25,381 nt of DNA from Fen-1308 sp035319185 (GTDB taxonomy: Bacteria > Nitrospirota > Thermodesulfovibrionia > Thermodesulfovibrionales > Dissulfurispiraceae), in assembly GCA_035319185.1 (NCBI GenBank), contig DATHDF010000016.1, positions 1-25,381 of the forward strand, written 5' to 3'. Below are positions 7,955-15,921 of this stretch, in pieces. Position 1 is the first letter of the stretch. Each line of letters opens with the position of its first letter. The position numbers and the translations under genes are program-made. The notes under the pieces were generated by a model. It was not told the origin of the DNA. It saw only the letters and a list, made by a program, of their open reading frames with translations, and searched no databases.

Positions 7955-8964
7955 TGCTGCTGTTTCTTTGCACGATAATATTTGTCGGCATGTTCCTGCT
8001 GCCTTTCACGCCCGCCGTCAGGGAAGTAATAAAAAAAGAGGACGCTGCCCCGTTGTTTATAAACATGGGGTACAGCAAGGATCCGCGCTATTTTGCGGTA
8101 TCCTTTAGAAAACTTATGCTGAAAGCTGTTGGAGATGCACCTGAAGGCGTTCACGAAATCACACTTTCCAAACCCGAACGCATAAGGATAGCTGGTCAGG
8201 CGGAAGTCTCCGCCGATTCCGCAATTGATACGGTTTTTTATGTTAAGAAGTCCTTGAAATCAGGCAATAACGCTACTTTGCGCAAGGAAGTATACAGCCG
8301 GGGGGACGTGCATCTGGGCGAAGAGAACATGATAAAAGCCCTCGCCTGTGACGGCAAAGTCACTATAGGAAAAGGCGCCAGTTTTATGAGATGGCTGGAT
8401 GCCGAAGGGGATGTTACAATATCCGAAGATTGCCATCTGGGTATAAGCGCAACCTGTGATGGTGTTTTGTCTGTGGCGCCCGGGTGCCGATTCATGCGGC
8501 TTTACGGCGCCCCTGTAATAATCGCCCAGAGCAAAATCACACCGGCAGCTGGCGGTAAGCCAGTTGAGTTCGAACCCATTGCCAACGGCGCGCCGACAGA
8601 GCGCGGCATTTCCAGCCTGCCTGCGCATAATGTGAAAAACTGCAATCTCATTGCAGAAGGGTCTCTTTCAGTCGGAGAACATGCAGTCATTCACGGACAT
8701 GTGAAGTCTCATGGCAAGATTGTCCTGGGCGCTTCCGCTGTGGTCATTGGCAATCTCTTCGCGGAGAAGGACATCGAAATCGGACCGGGCAGCCGAGTCT
8801 ACGGTTCGGTATTTTCTCAGGGCAGCATCAAGCTGCAGCGGGGAGTGACTGTGGGCAGCGTCGGACGAATTAAATCGGTAATCGGGAAAAAAGGTGTAAC
8901 TCTCGAACACGGCGTCACAGTCTACGGATATGTGGCTACCGAAGGAAAGGGCTTGGTGGTATGA
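7954..8964 (+). CDS. Membrane-anchored bactofilin-like repeat protein
   Basis: Protein of 336 aa with one N-terminal membrane helix (about 3-19) and a beta-rich body. The last 100 residues show the short-period pattern of bactofilins, repeated G-x-hydrophobic turns such as GSLSVGEHAVIHGHVKS, GKIVLGASAVVIGNL and KDIEIGPGSRVYGSV, expected to form a right-handed beta-helix that can polymerise. A weaker run of similar repeats lies at about 105-190. Bactofilins are usually short cytoplasmic scaffolds; a helix-anchored, probably periplasmic version in a polysaccharide operon is unusual. The start ATG shares its A with the synthase stop (TGATG) and has AGGG six bases upstream. A TTG at 7903 would add 17 residues before the helix. 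It overlaps the next gene by ATGA. A scaffold or polymer-binding role is inference. Confidence 0.8.
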   Translation: MLLFLCTIIFVGMFLLPFTPAVREVIKKEDAAPLFINMGYSKDPRYFAVSFRKLMLKAVGDAPEGVHEITLSKPERIRIAGQAEVSADSAIDTVFYVKKSLKSGNNATLRKEVYSRGDVHLGEENMIKALACDGKVTIGKGASFMRWLDAEGDVTISEDCHLGISATCDGVLSVAPGCRFMRLYGAPVIIAQSKITPAAGGKPVEFEPIANGAPTERGISSLPAHNVKNCNLIAEGSLSVGEHAVIHGHVKSHGKIVLGASAVVIGNLFAEKDIEIGPGSRVYGSVFSQGSIKLQRGVTVGSVGRIKSVIGKKGVTLEHGVTVYGYVATEGKGLVV

Positions 8965-10802
8965 AGAAAGTTGTCATCTGGATGATAATAATTTTTCTTA
9001 TTACCCTTCTCGGCCTGTATGCCTTGCCGAAGATAGCTCAGGACCGCAGCCTGTCCGCCGGCAACGCGGTCAAAGTCATCCTGGTGTACAACCCTGAATA
9101 TACCAGGAGTGATTCATCCATTCTTGCTGCATACGAGAGCGTCCTGCAGGAAGAAGGAGTCCCATTTGAAAGCATTGGCGTCTTTCAGCTGGTCACGCTT
9201 AGCGCAGGCGACGTTGCCAAAAGAGCGCCTGCCATGATTCTGCCGGATGGAATATTACAGCACGTTCCGCCCCAGTTTCAGAATTGGGCAGGAGAATACA
9301 TGAGCCGGGGAGGCAATGCTGCAGTAATCTTTGATGCCGGGACCAGGAACCAGAAAGGATATTTCCTAAAACGGGCTGCGTTTGCCGACCTGGTGCATCT
9401 GAACTACATAACTTTTTCCTCAACGGGCTCAGCTGCCTTTGATCATGCCCATATAATGTTTTCTTCAGCTAAAAACCGTGAATTCTTTCAGGTCCCTCTG
9501 GGCAAGACTTCAGACGGACTTACGTTAAGTGGTTACCATTACGGCGCGCTCAGTTATGCCGTTGCCAGAAACCAGCCTTACGACAATTTGCCCGCAAAAG
9601 ATATTTATGCATACGGCATAACTTCCCGGGGCGAGAAATTTCCGGCAATAGTGCTTACTGATTCGGCGGCAGGTAAGGCACTCTATGTCAATCTTCCGCT
9701 CGGATACCTCAAGTCTGACTCGGATGATCTCCCGCTCAGGGCAATGCTGAGGACTTTTCTGTTTGACGTTGTCGGTGTGCCTCACATAATGAACGTCGAG
9801 GCAGGACGAGGCGGAATCGTTATAGACTGGCATATCGACTCTTCTGTGGAATATAAAAATTTGCCGCAGATGGTTCAGTCGGGGATGCTGAGGAAGGACT
9901 TGCCCGCATCTTTCGACATCTCTGCAGGCGATTTCCGCGACAAGCCCGGCGACGGTCTGGGATTCGACGCCTGCGGCAAAGGCAAAAGCCTTGCTGAAGA
10001 GCTGAAGGAATACGGACAAATAGGCTCTCACGGGGGCTGGGGACACAACTGGTTTGCAAAAGACGTTGAGAACGGCACGTTCAAGGATAAAGAGATCCGC
10101 GAGTATATCCTGAAGAACAACGAGTGTCTGGAAACAATCACAGGCAGCAAAATAATTGAATATGCGGCCCCTGTGGGCGTACACCCTCAGCCTTCGATGA
10201 CAAAGGTTATAGAAAGCCTGGGCATGATCGCATACTATTATACCGGAGATACAGGCAGCGGGCCGAATCGTACCTTCTATGACGGCAAAATGGTGAGCGA
10301 TAAGGTCGTTGCCTTTCCGGTAATGCCGCTGGGACGGGACGCATCCCTTTATGAAATGGCTGAGGATGAGAAGAAATCTGCCGCAGCGGTGAAGGGATGG
10401 CTGCTCGATATCCTTTCCTATTCTGCGCGTAACCGCACGGTGCGGCTATTCTATTCACATCCCTACAATATATCTTATTACCCGGAAGCAGTAAAAGCCT
10501 TTATAGCCAGGGCTGCGCAGATGCAGAAAGAAGGGCTGATAACGGCACGACCAATGGGCTACTTTGCGCGCTTCTTTCTGCGGGCGATCAGGACGACATA
10601 TGCCTTCAAAGATGAGCCCGAAGGCCTGAGGGTATCGCTGGAAAACCCTGAAGGACTGTCCGGCATAACCGCAGCGCTGCCAAAAGCGCATTACTTGAGG
10701 CCTCAAAACGGCGACTTTTCTATAACCGAAGATGGAAAGTATTATTATGTTACTATTACAGGCAATGAAACTAAAAAAGATTTTATGTGCGCTCGCAGCT
10801 AG
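8961..10802 (+). CDS. NodB-like polysaccharide deacetylase-family protein, membrane anchored
   Basis: Protein of 613 aa with an N-terminal signal anchor (about 4-23), so the body should be periplasmic. Residues about 35-275 resemble a flavodoxin/glutamine-amidotransferase-like alpha/beta domain. Residues about 283-570 look like a NodB-type deacetylase barrel: DWHIDSS (Asp289/Asp293) in place of the usual TFDD, SHGGWGH (His357 and His362) in place of H-S/T-x-x-H, an APVGVHPQP loop and the late histidine in FYSHPYN. The spacing of the metal-site motifs differs from the canonical family, so activity is likely but not certain. The overall shape (alpha/beta domain plus deacetylase) recalls PelA and DUF2194-type proteins of exopolysaccharide loci. 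It begins by ATGA overlap and its end overlaps the next gene by about 56 bases. Predicted to remove acetyl groups from the exported polymer. Confidence 0.78.
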   Translation: MKKVVIWMIIIFLITLLGLYALPKIAQDRSLSAGNAVKVILVYNPEYTRSDSSILAAYESVLQEEGVPFESIGVFQLVTLSAGDVAKRAPAMILPDGILQHVPPQFQNWAGEYMSRGGNAAVIFDAGTRNQKGYFLKRAAFADLVHLNYITFSSTGSAAFDHAHIMFSSAKNREFFQVPLGKTSDGLTLSGYHYGALSYAVARNQPYDNLPAKDIYAYGITSRGEKFPAIVLTDSAAGKALYVNLPLGYLKSDSDDLPLRAMLRTFLFDVVGVPHIMNVEAGRGGIVIDWHIDSSVEYKNLPQMVQSGMLRKDLPASFDISAGDFRDKPGDGLGFDACGKGKSLAEELKEYGQIGSHGGWGHNWFAKDVENGTFKDKEIREYILKNNECLETITGSKIIEYAAPVGVHPQPSMTKVIESLGMIAYYYTGDTGSGPNRTFYDGKMVSDKVVAFPVMPLGRDASLYEMAEDEKKSAAAVKGWLLDILSYSARNRTVRLFYSHPYNISYYPEAVKAFIARAAQMQKEGLITARPMGYFARFFLRAIRTTYAFKDEPEGLRVSLENPEGLSGITAALPKAHYLRPQNGDFSITEDGKYYYVTITGNETKKDFMCARS

Positions 10803-11673
10803 TTTATTTGTCCTTGCGGCCAGCATTGGGGCATCGGAAGCGGCTGAGAATCCAGCGCTTGCCCTAATGAAGCTTTATTGGGGACAGATCGGCGACCGTG
10901 ATCTTCTGAGTCCGTATACCATTTCCATTCTTGCGCTGAACGAGCTCGAAGAAGGTCGCAACACAGGCATGGTGAAAGATTTCATCGTGTGGTATTTAGA
11001 GACAACCAATGACAGCGATATGGACGGTCTGAGCGGGACGATTTACGATTTCAGGATTTCAGCCAATGGAGATTTGGAACCGATAAAAGACTATGACTCT
11101 GCTGACGGATATGCGGGCGTGTTTCTGCACCTGCTGAATACCTATTACGAAAAGACCGGCGACAAAGAGACGCTGGTTGCCAACTGGCAAAAGATAGAGC
11201 ACATAGCTTATGTGATCTCTCACTTGCAGGATGCGGACGGACTTACTCGCGCAACCGAAAAGCACCACATGAAGTACCTGATGGACAATGCTGAGGCATA
11301 TGCCGGGGCCTCTGCGTTCGTCGCGCTCAGCAAGGCAGTCAGGAAAGGCAACAGAAAATATTATGAAGACGTCTGTGCAGGGATCCGCAAGGGAATTCAT
11401 GAGAAAATGTTTGATATGAAGCGCCGCAACTATATATGGGCGCTGAATAACGGGGAACGTTTTATTACGGACCTGAAGAAATTTTATCCGGGAGCCTATT
11501 CCAATATAATGCTCTTTGCGTATAATCGTGCCATCTTCGAAGGGTATGCCGATCGAAAAACCGCTCTTTGGAAAGATATCATGCTTGAACAGGGCGGTCG
11601 CACGGCTGACTTGCCGATTGAACAGCGCATAATCTTCGGGTTCGCAATCCGGGAAATGGGGGGCAAGGAGTAG
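10747..11673 (+). CDS. Secreted (alpha/alpha)6-type glycoside hydrolase-like protein
   Basis: Exported protein of 308 aa: a basic start and hydrophobic core (KILCALAASLFVLAAS) with a probable cleavage site near residues 30-33 (GASEA/AE). The mature part is mainly amphipathic helices with aromatic and acidic loops, such as NDSDMDGLSGTIYDF and DYDSADGYAGVFLHLL, a pattern typical of six-hairpin glycosidases. The DSADGYAG stretch loosely resembles the catalytic-base segment of GH8 (BcsZ-type endoglucanases) without matching it, so I name only the fold. Polysaccharide synthase operons often contain a hydrolase that trims or releases the chain, which fits the position. The ATG at 10747 has GGAAAG seven bases upstream; ATGs at 10732 and 10765 are also possible and all keep the signal peptide. 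It ends three bases before the barrel gene start. Confidence 0.72.
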   Translation: MLLLQAMKLKKILCALAASLFVLAASIGASEAAENPALALMKLYWGQIGDRDLLSPYTISILALNELEEGRNTGMVKDFIVWYLETTNDSDMDGLSGTIYDFRISANGDLEPIKDYDSADGYAGVFLHLLNTYYEKTGDKETLVANWQKIEHIAYVISHLQDADGLTRATEKHHMKYLMDNAEAYAGASAFVALSKAVRKGNRKYYEDVCAGIRKGIHEKMFDMKRRNYIWALNNGERFITDLKKFYPGAYSNIMLFAYNRAIFEGYADRKTALWKDIMLEQGGRTADLPIEQRIIFGFAIREMGGKE

Positions 11674-11676
11674 CTC

Positions 11677-12675
11677 ATGGCGACTCTCAAAAATATATTG
11701 TCAAGAATAGCCTGCTCGGTATTTACAATCGCCCTTGCGATAATTGCAACCATTCTATGCATTGGACCGGCCGGTGCCGATGAAAGCAAGCCGACCGATG
11801 CATTATTATCCGATGCGTCGGGGGACCGGCTTCTTGCTGCCGATCTGACAAGAAACCGTCTCGGACAAGCAGCAAAAGAAGCGGAACAATCTGGCGCCGT
11901 CGAGATGGAGCAAAATAATGTCGGTAGTGCAGTCGCGCCCATGATGCTGCCCGTAGAACGCAGGAATCGAATAGACCTTTCAGGGACCTATGAGTATCTG
12001 CATCCGCACGGAAACTATGGCAGCTGGCAAAATGTCACGATTGCATTTTATCGCCGCGAGCGCCCTGATTTTACATGGTTCGCACAATTGGGCGGTCACT
12101 CGCGCAAAGAAGGCGCGGGGTTGTTTGGAGCTGCCGGGGCCTATAAGGATTGGACCCCATGGCTGTACACATATTCAGCCCTTTCAGCAGGCACAAATTC
12201 GGATTATTTGCCTCAATTACGGGTTGACCATGATTTCAACATTAAACTCGGCCCTGACAGAAATTTCGTCTGGACCATCGGCGGCACATACATCCGATAC
12301 TTCGATGAACACAGGGACTATATTGTTTCCACAGGCCTTGCTGCCTACTTGGGCAAATGGGTAGCTGAGTACCGCGTCTTCAGAAACATCAGCGATCCGG
12401 GATCAAGGGTGTCCTATTCGCAGCTGTTCGGGCTTTCGTATGGACAAGACGGATGGCAGTGGACATACGGAAAACTCTCTTTCGGGAAACAGGCATATCT
12501 GTCAACAGCATTGGAGACCCCCGAAGCAATTAACAATAATTCCGTTCTTGCGACATTCGGCCACCGCCGCTGGCTGGGCTCAGATTATGGTGTGTTCGGC
12601 GAAGTCGGATATTTCACCCTTTCTAATGCATATCACAAGTACGGCTTGACCCTGGGAGTTTTCAAAGAATTCTGA
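11677..12675 (+). CDS. YaiO-family outer-membrane beta-barrel protein
   Basis: Protein of 332 aa with a signal peptide (cleavage near residue 30, after GPAGA), a polar linker of about 60 residues, then a beta-barrel from about residue 95 (RIDLSGTYEYL) to the end. The barrel part shows alternating aromatic/polar strands separated by short Asp/Gly/Asn turns, and the last residue is Phe (GVFKEF), the usual signal for the BAM assembly machinery. The pattern matches the YaiO family of outer-membrane proteins, related to the barrel of PgaA-type exporters. It follows the hydrolase gene by three bases with a good AAGGAG site. By position it is the likely outer-membrane exit for the polysaccharide. 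Unlike PgaA or BcsC, it has no TPR region. No clear terminator follows it. Confidence 0.85.
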   Translation: MATLKNILSRIACSVFTIALAIIATILCIGPAGADESKPTDALLSDASGDRLLAADLTRNRLGQAAKEAEQSGAVEMEQNNVGSAVAPMMLPVERRNRIDLSGTYEYLHPHGNYGSWQNVTIAFYRRERPDFTWFAQLGGHSRKEGAGLFGAAGAYKDWTPWLYTYSALSAGTNSDYLPQLRVDHDFNIKLGPDRNFVWTIGGTYIRYFDEHRDYIVSTGLAAYLGKWVAEYRVFRNISDPGSRVSYSQLFGLSYGQDGWQWTYGKLSFGKQAYLSTALETPEAINNNSVLATFGHRRWLGSDYGVFGEVGYFTLSNAYHKYGLTLGVFKEF

Positions 12676-13016
12676 CAATGCCTTATCAACTAGCGAGCGT
12701 AGCCAAACTGACTTACAAATGCCCCTAAATTTACAGCTACAAATTATTGCACCATTTTTCATTTATTAAGCAAGCAAGGCCTGTTCTTTTTTTTCTTCTA
12801 CTTTTCATAAGACCTGATAAATACTACATTTTCTTGCTTTATCAATTAATTATTAAACTGAACAATATGCCATTAAAATTAATAAAATATATAAATTTAT
12901 AAACTCATTTTATGATACAATATCCGTAAATGGCAAAATAACGTACTGTAATTATTATGCGGAGCAATTCGCTATAGGCATCAGAAAAAGGCTGAAAACG
13001 AAAGGAGAATTTGTTT
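12676..13016. other. AT-rich intergenic region upstream of the hox operon
   Basis: About 340 bases without a credible gene, much richer in A and T than its neighbours, especially 12,760-12,960. It contains a run of eight T (about 12,787-12,794) preceded by the palindrome AGGCCT, a perfect 10-base palindrome ATAAATTTAT at 12891-12900, and two overlapping -10-like boxes (TATGAT 12911-12916, TACAAT 12916-12921) without a convincing -35 box. It probably holds the end of the exopolysaccharide transcript and the hox promoter. I found no sigma54 (GG-N10-GC) or FNR-type site that met the consensus. Confidence 0.6.
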
Positions 13017-13526
13017 ATGGACCCAAAACCGGCAGTCAGTAGCGCACCCTCGAAGCAGCCCGAAGACCGCAGATGGCGGATGGTTGACCGGGCAATGCGC
13101 CTGCATGGGTTCCAGCCCCATGCGCTAATTGAAACGCTCCATGCTGTACAGGAATCGTTCGGCTATCTCGACATGGATGCCCTGAAGTATGTTGCCGACG
13201 GCCTTAAGGTACCGCTGAGCCAGGTCTATGGAGTAGCTACCTTCTATCACTTCTTCAGCCTCAAGCCCGCCGGCGAGCATACCTGCGTCGTATGCATGGG
13301 CACCGCCTGTTATATCGGCGGCGCAGCCGAGATAATCAAGGGCGTGGGTGAACAGTACAAAATTGCTCCCGGAGAAACGACCCGCGACGGCAAGCTCTCC
13401 CTTGTCGTAGCCCGCTGCATAGGTTCTTGCGGACTGGCGCCTGCCGTCGTATTCGACAATGAGGTGGACGGCAAGTCAACGCCGAAGTCTGTCCTAGAAA
13501 AATTGGGGAGGTGGACCAACTCATGA
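13017..13526 (+). CDS. hoxE: NAD(P)-linked hydrogenase diaphorase subunit HoxE
   Basis: Thioredoxin-like [2Fe-2S] protein of 169 aa, homologous to NuoE, part of the diaphorase module of the cytoplasmic bidirectional [NiFe] hydrogenase. The four cluster cysteines are present as C-x4-C (CMGTAC) and C-x3-C (CIGSC), together with the family stretch VYGVATFYHFFSLKPAG. The start is the ATG at 13017 with AAAGGAG about nine bases upstream; a TTG at 13011 is too close to that site. It is the first gene of the hox operon and overlaps hoxF by four bases. Presence of HoxE places the enzyme with the five-subunit HoxEFUYH form known from cyanobacteria and some anaerobes rather than the HoxFUYH enzyme of Cupriavidus. 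Confidence 0.94.
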   Translation: MDPKPAVSSAPSKQPEDRRWRMVDRAMRLHGFQPHALIETLHAVQESFGYLDMDALKYVADGLKVPLSQVYGVATFYHFFSLKPAGEHTCVVCMGTACYIGGAAEIIKGVGEQYKIAPGETTRDGKLSLVVARCIGSCGLAPAVVFDNEVDGKSTPKSVLEKLGRWTNS

Positions 13527-15169
13527 CTCTTGAAGAACTTCAGGAAATAGCGCAAGGCGAGCTGGAAAAACAGCTGGGGTTCAAACATCAAATAAATGTC
13601 TGTGTGGCAGCCGGTTGCCTTTCCTGTCAGAGCGATCTCGTCAAAGACGCTATCCAGCAGGAAGTGGTCCGGCGCGGGATGGAAAGCACCACCAGGGTCA
13701 AAGGCGTGGGGTGCCTAGGCCTGTGCACGGCAGGACCCTTGCTGACAGTAGATGATAAAACCCTTTATCAGGGTGTTGTCGCAGCGGACGCATCGGACAT
13801 TGTCGAGGCTCTTGGGGGAAGCCCTGTACAGCGGCTCGATTGTTCAGTGCAGATGCCCTTTTTCAGCCGGCAGCACAAGATCGTACTGGAGAACTGCGGC
13901 AAGATCGACCCTGAAAGAGTTGAAGAGTACATAGCGGCAGGCGGTTACCTGGCACTTTACAAAGCATTAACCAAAATGACCCCTCCGGAAGTTGTCGACC
14001 AGATATCCAAAAGCGGGCTGCGGGGCCGTGGCGGAGCCGGATTCCCGACAGGACTGAAATGGTCGATGGTATCGAAATCTTTAAACAGCACAAAGTATGT
14101 TATCTGCAATGCTGATGAAGGAGATCCCGGGGCCTTCATGGATCGCAGCGTGCTTGAAAGCGATCCTCACAGGGTAATCGAAGGCATGGCGCTGGCTGCT
14201 TATGCAGTAGGCGCAAACCACGGGTTCATATATGTGCGAGCTGAATATCCGCTGGCGGTTAAAAGGCTTAAGATTGCGATATCGCAGGCAGAGAAGATGG
14301 GACTTCTCGGCTACAATATCTTCAATACCACTTTCAGCTTCGACATCAAGATACGCCTCGGTGCGGGAGCCTTCGTGTGCGGTGAAGAGACCGCGCTCAT
14401 AGCCTCGATAGAAGGACGCAGAGGCACTCCAAGACCGCGTCCGCCGTTTCCTGCCGAATTCGGACTCTGGGGCTATCCGACCCTTATCAATAATGTCGAG
14501 ACCCTCGCCAACGTTGCGCCTATCATCGCAAAAGGCGGCGAGTGGTTCGCTGGCATAGGTACCGAAAAGAGCAAAGGCACCAAGGTATTTGCGCTTGCCG
14601 GGCGCGTCAAGAATACCGGCCTTATAGAAGTGCCTATGGGCACGCTGCTTCGCGACATAGTTTTCGATATCGGGGGCGGCATACCCGGCGGCGGTAAATT
14701 CAAGGCCGTGCAGACCGGCGGCCCATCCGGCGGATGCATACCGGAACAGTTTCTGGACATGCCTGTGGATTACGAATCCCTCGCCAAGGTCGGATCAATT
14801 ATGGGTTCCGGCGGCATGATCATTATGGACCATACATCCTGCATGGTCGATGTCGCTAAATTCTTCATGGAATTCTGCATGAGCGAGTCCTGCGGCAAAT
14901 GTGTCCCGTGCCGCGTTGGAACGGCCCAGATGCATGATATTTTGTGCAAAATCACAGAAGGAAACGCCTCTGAAGCGGATGTCGCGATGCTGGAAGACCT
15001 CTGCGACCTTGTCAGGAATACCAGCTTGTGCGGTCTTGGCCAGACATCGCCCAATCCGGTTTTAAGCACTATGCGATATTTCAAGGACGAATACATGGCC
15101 CACGTCGTCGACAAAACCTGTCCGTCGGGCACATGCAAAATTCATAGCCATGTGGGAGGTGTAAAATGA
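13523..15169 (+). CDS. hoxF: NAD(P)-linked hydrogenase diaphorase subunit HoxF
   Basis: Flavoprotein of 548 aa, homologous to NuoF, that carries FMN and exchanges electrons with NAD(P). From the N-terminus: a [2Fe-2S] thioredoxin-like domain (Cys27, Cys32, Cys64, Cys68), the glycine-rich nucleotide/FMN loop GLRGRGGAGFPTGLKW, the NADEGDPGAFMDR segment, and a C-terminal [4Fe-4S] site beginning ESCGKCVPCRVGT with a later Cys in TSLCGLGQ. The start at 13523 overlaps the hoxE stop (ATGA) and has GGAGGTG, a seven-base match to anti-Shine-Dalgarno, nine bases upstream; a GTG at 13511 would add four residues. The stop overlaps hoxU by four bases. Full length with no disruption. Confidence 0.95.
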   Translation: MTLEELQEIAQGELEKQLGFKHQINVCVAAGCLSCQSDLVKDAIQQEVVRRGMESTTRVKGVGCLGLCTAGPLLTVDDKTLYQGVVAADASDIVEALGGSPVQRLDCSVQMPFFSRQHKIVLENCGKIDPERVEEYIAAGGYLALYKALTKMTPPEVVDQISKSGLRGRGGAGFPTGLKWSMVSKSLNSTKYVICNADEGDPGAFMDRSVLESDPHRVIEGMALAAYAVGANHGFIYVRAEYPLAVKRLKIAISQAEKMGLLGYNIFNTTFSFDIKIRLGAGAFVCGEETALIASIEGRRGTPRPRPPFPAEFGLWGYPTLINNVETLANVAPIIAKGGEWFAGIGTEKSKGTKVFALAGRVKNTGLIEVPMGTLLRDIVFDIGGGIPGGGKFKAVQTGGPSGGCIPEQFLDMPVDYESLAKVGSIMGSGGMIIMDHTSCMVDVAKFFMEFCMSESCGKCVPCRVGTAQMHDILCKITEGNASEADVAMLEDLCDLVRNTSLCGLGQTSPNPVLSTMRYFKDEYMAHVVDKTCPSGTCKIHSHVGGVK

Positions 15170-15921
15170 CGCCGGCACAACCAGCCAAGGTCCGGACCGA
15201 CCTTAACCCGGCCCGTATCCTTACATTCAAGATAAACGACGTAGATGTGACGGGAAGAGAGGATGAAACCATCCTGAAGGTGGCTCAGCAGAAAGGTATC
15301 TATATACCCACGCTTTGCCACCTGGAGGGATTGTCAGAGCGCGGTGCCTGCCGCCTTTGCATAGTCGAGGTAAAGGGCGTCCCAAAACTGCTGCCGTCCT
15401 GCATTACTTACTGCAAGGAGGGGATGGAGGTCATCACCGACTCGGAGCGCGTTGTGAACTATCGGAAAAAGATCGTGGAACTACTGTTCACCGAACGCAA
15501 CCATATATGCTCGGTCTGCGTGTCCAACGGGCACTGCGAGCTTCAAACCCTTGCACTCACCCTAGGGGTTACGCACATTGAGTATCCTTACCGCTCGGCC
15601 AAATTTTCGGTCGACGCAACGCATCAGCGGTTCGTCGCAGACCACAACCGATGCGTGCTGTGCGGCAGATGCATCCGCGTCTGCGCCGAGATGGAGGGGG
15701 CGCATACATGGAACTTCATGGGCCGCGGCATAAGCGCCCGCGTTATAACGGACCTCGATCAGCCATGGGGCACATCTGAAACATGCACCAGTTGCGGCAA
15801 ATGCGTGCATGTATGTCCGACGGGGGCACTCACCGAAAAGGGCAAGTCCGTTGCTGAAATGCAAAAACGCCGTCAGTTCCTGCCCTATCTGCAACTGATG
15901 AGAAGGGAGGAATTGAAATGA
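15166..15921 (+). CDS. hoxU: NAD(P)-linked hydrogenase diaphorase subunit HoxU
   Basis: Iron-sulfur wire of 251 aa, homologous to the N-terminal part of NuoG, linking the HoxF flavin to the HoxYH hydrogenase. It shows the plant-type [2Fe-2S] cysteines (Cys51, Cys62, Cys65, Cys79), the His-Cys3 site near HICSVCVSNGHCE, and two ferredoxin-like [4Fe-4S] motifs, CVLCGRCIRVC and CTSCGKCVHVC followed by PTGAL. It begins at the ATGA overlap with hoxF behind GGGAGGTG, and overlaps hoxY by four bases. About 20 residues precede the conserved domain (which begins near ILTFKINDV), slightly longer than the usual HoxU. Confidence 0.95.
   Translation: MTPAQPAKVRTDLNPARILTFKINDVDVTGREDETILKVAQQKGIYIPTLCHLEGLSERGACRLCIVEVKGVPKLLPSCITYCKEGMEVITDSERVVNYRKKIVELLFTERNHICSVCVSNGHCELQTLALTLGVTHIEYPYRSAKFSVDATHQRFVADHNRCVLCGRCIRVCAEMEGAHTWNFMGRGISARVITDLDQPWGTSETCTSCGKCVHVCPTGALTEKGKSVAEMQKRRQFLPYLQLMRREELK

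Noticed and set aside
9525..10184. Minus-strand open frame of 219 codons opposite the deacetylase-like gene
   Set aside because: Antisense to a longer coupled gene and without any domain-like pattern.
12770..12800. Intrinsic terminator after the exopolysaccharide operon
   Set aside because: There is a T8 run, but the only nearby pairing is the six-base palindrome AGGCCT with no loop, so no stable stem precedes it.
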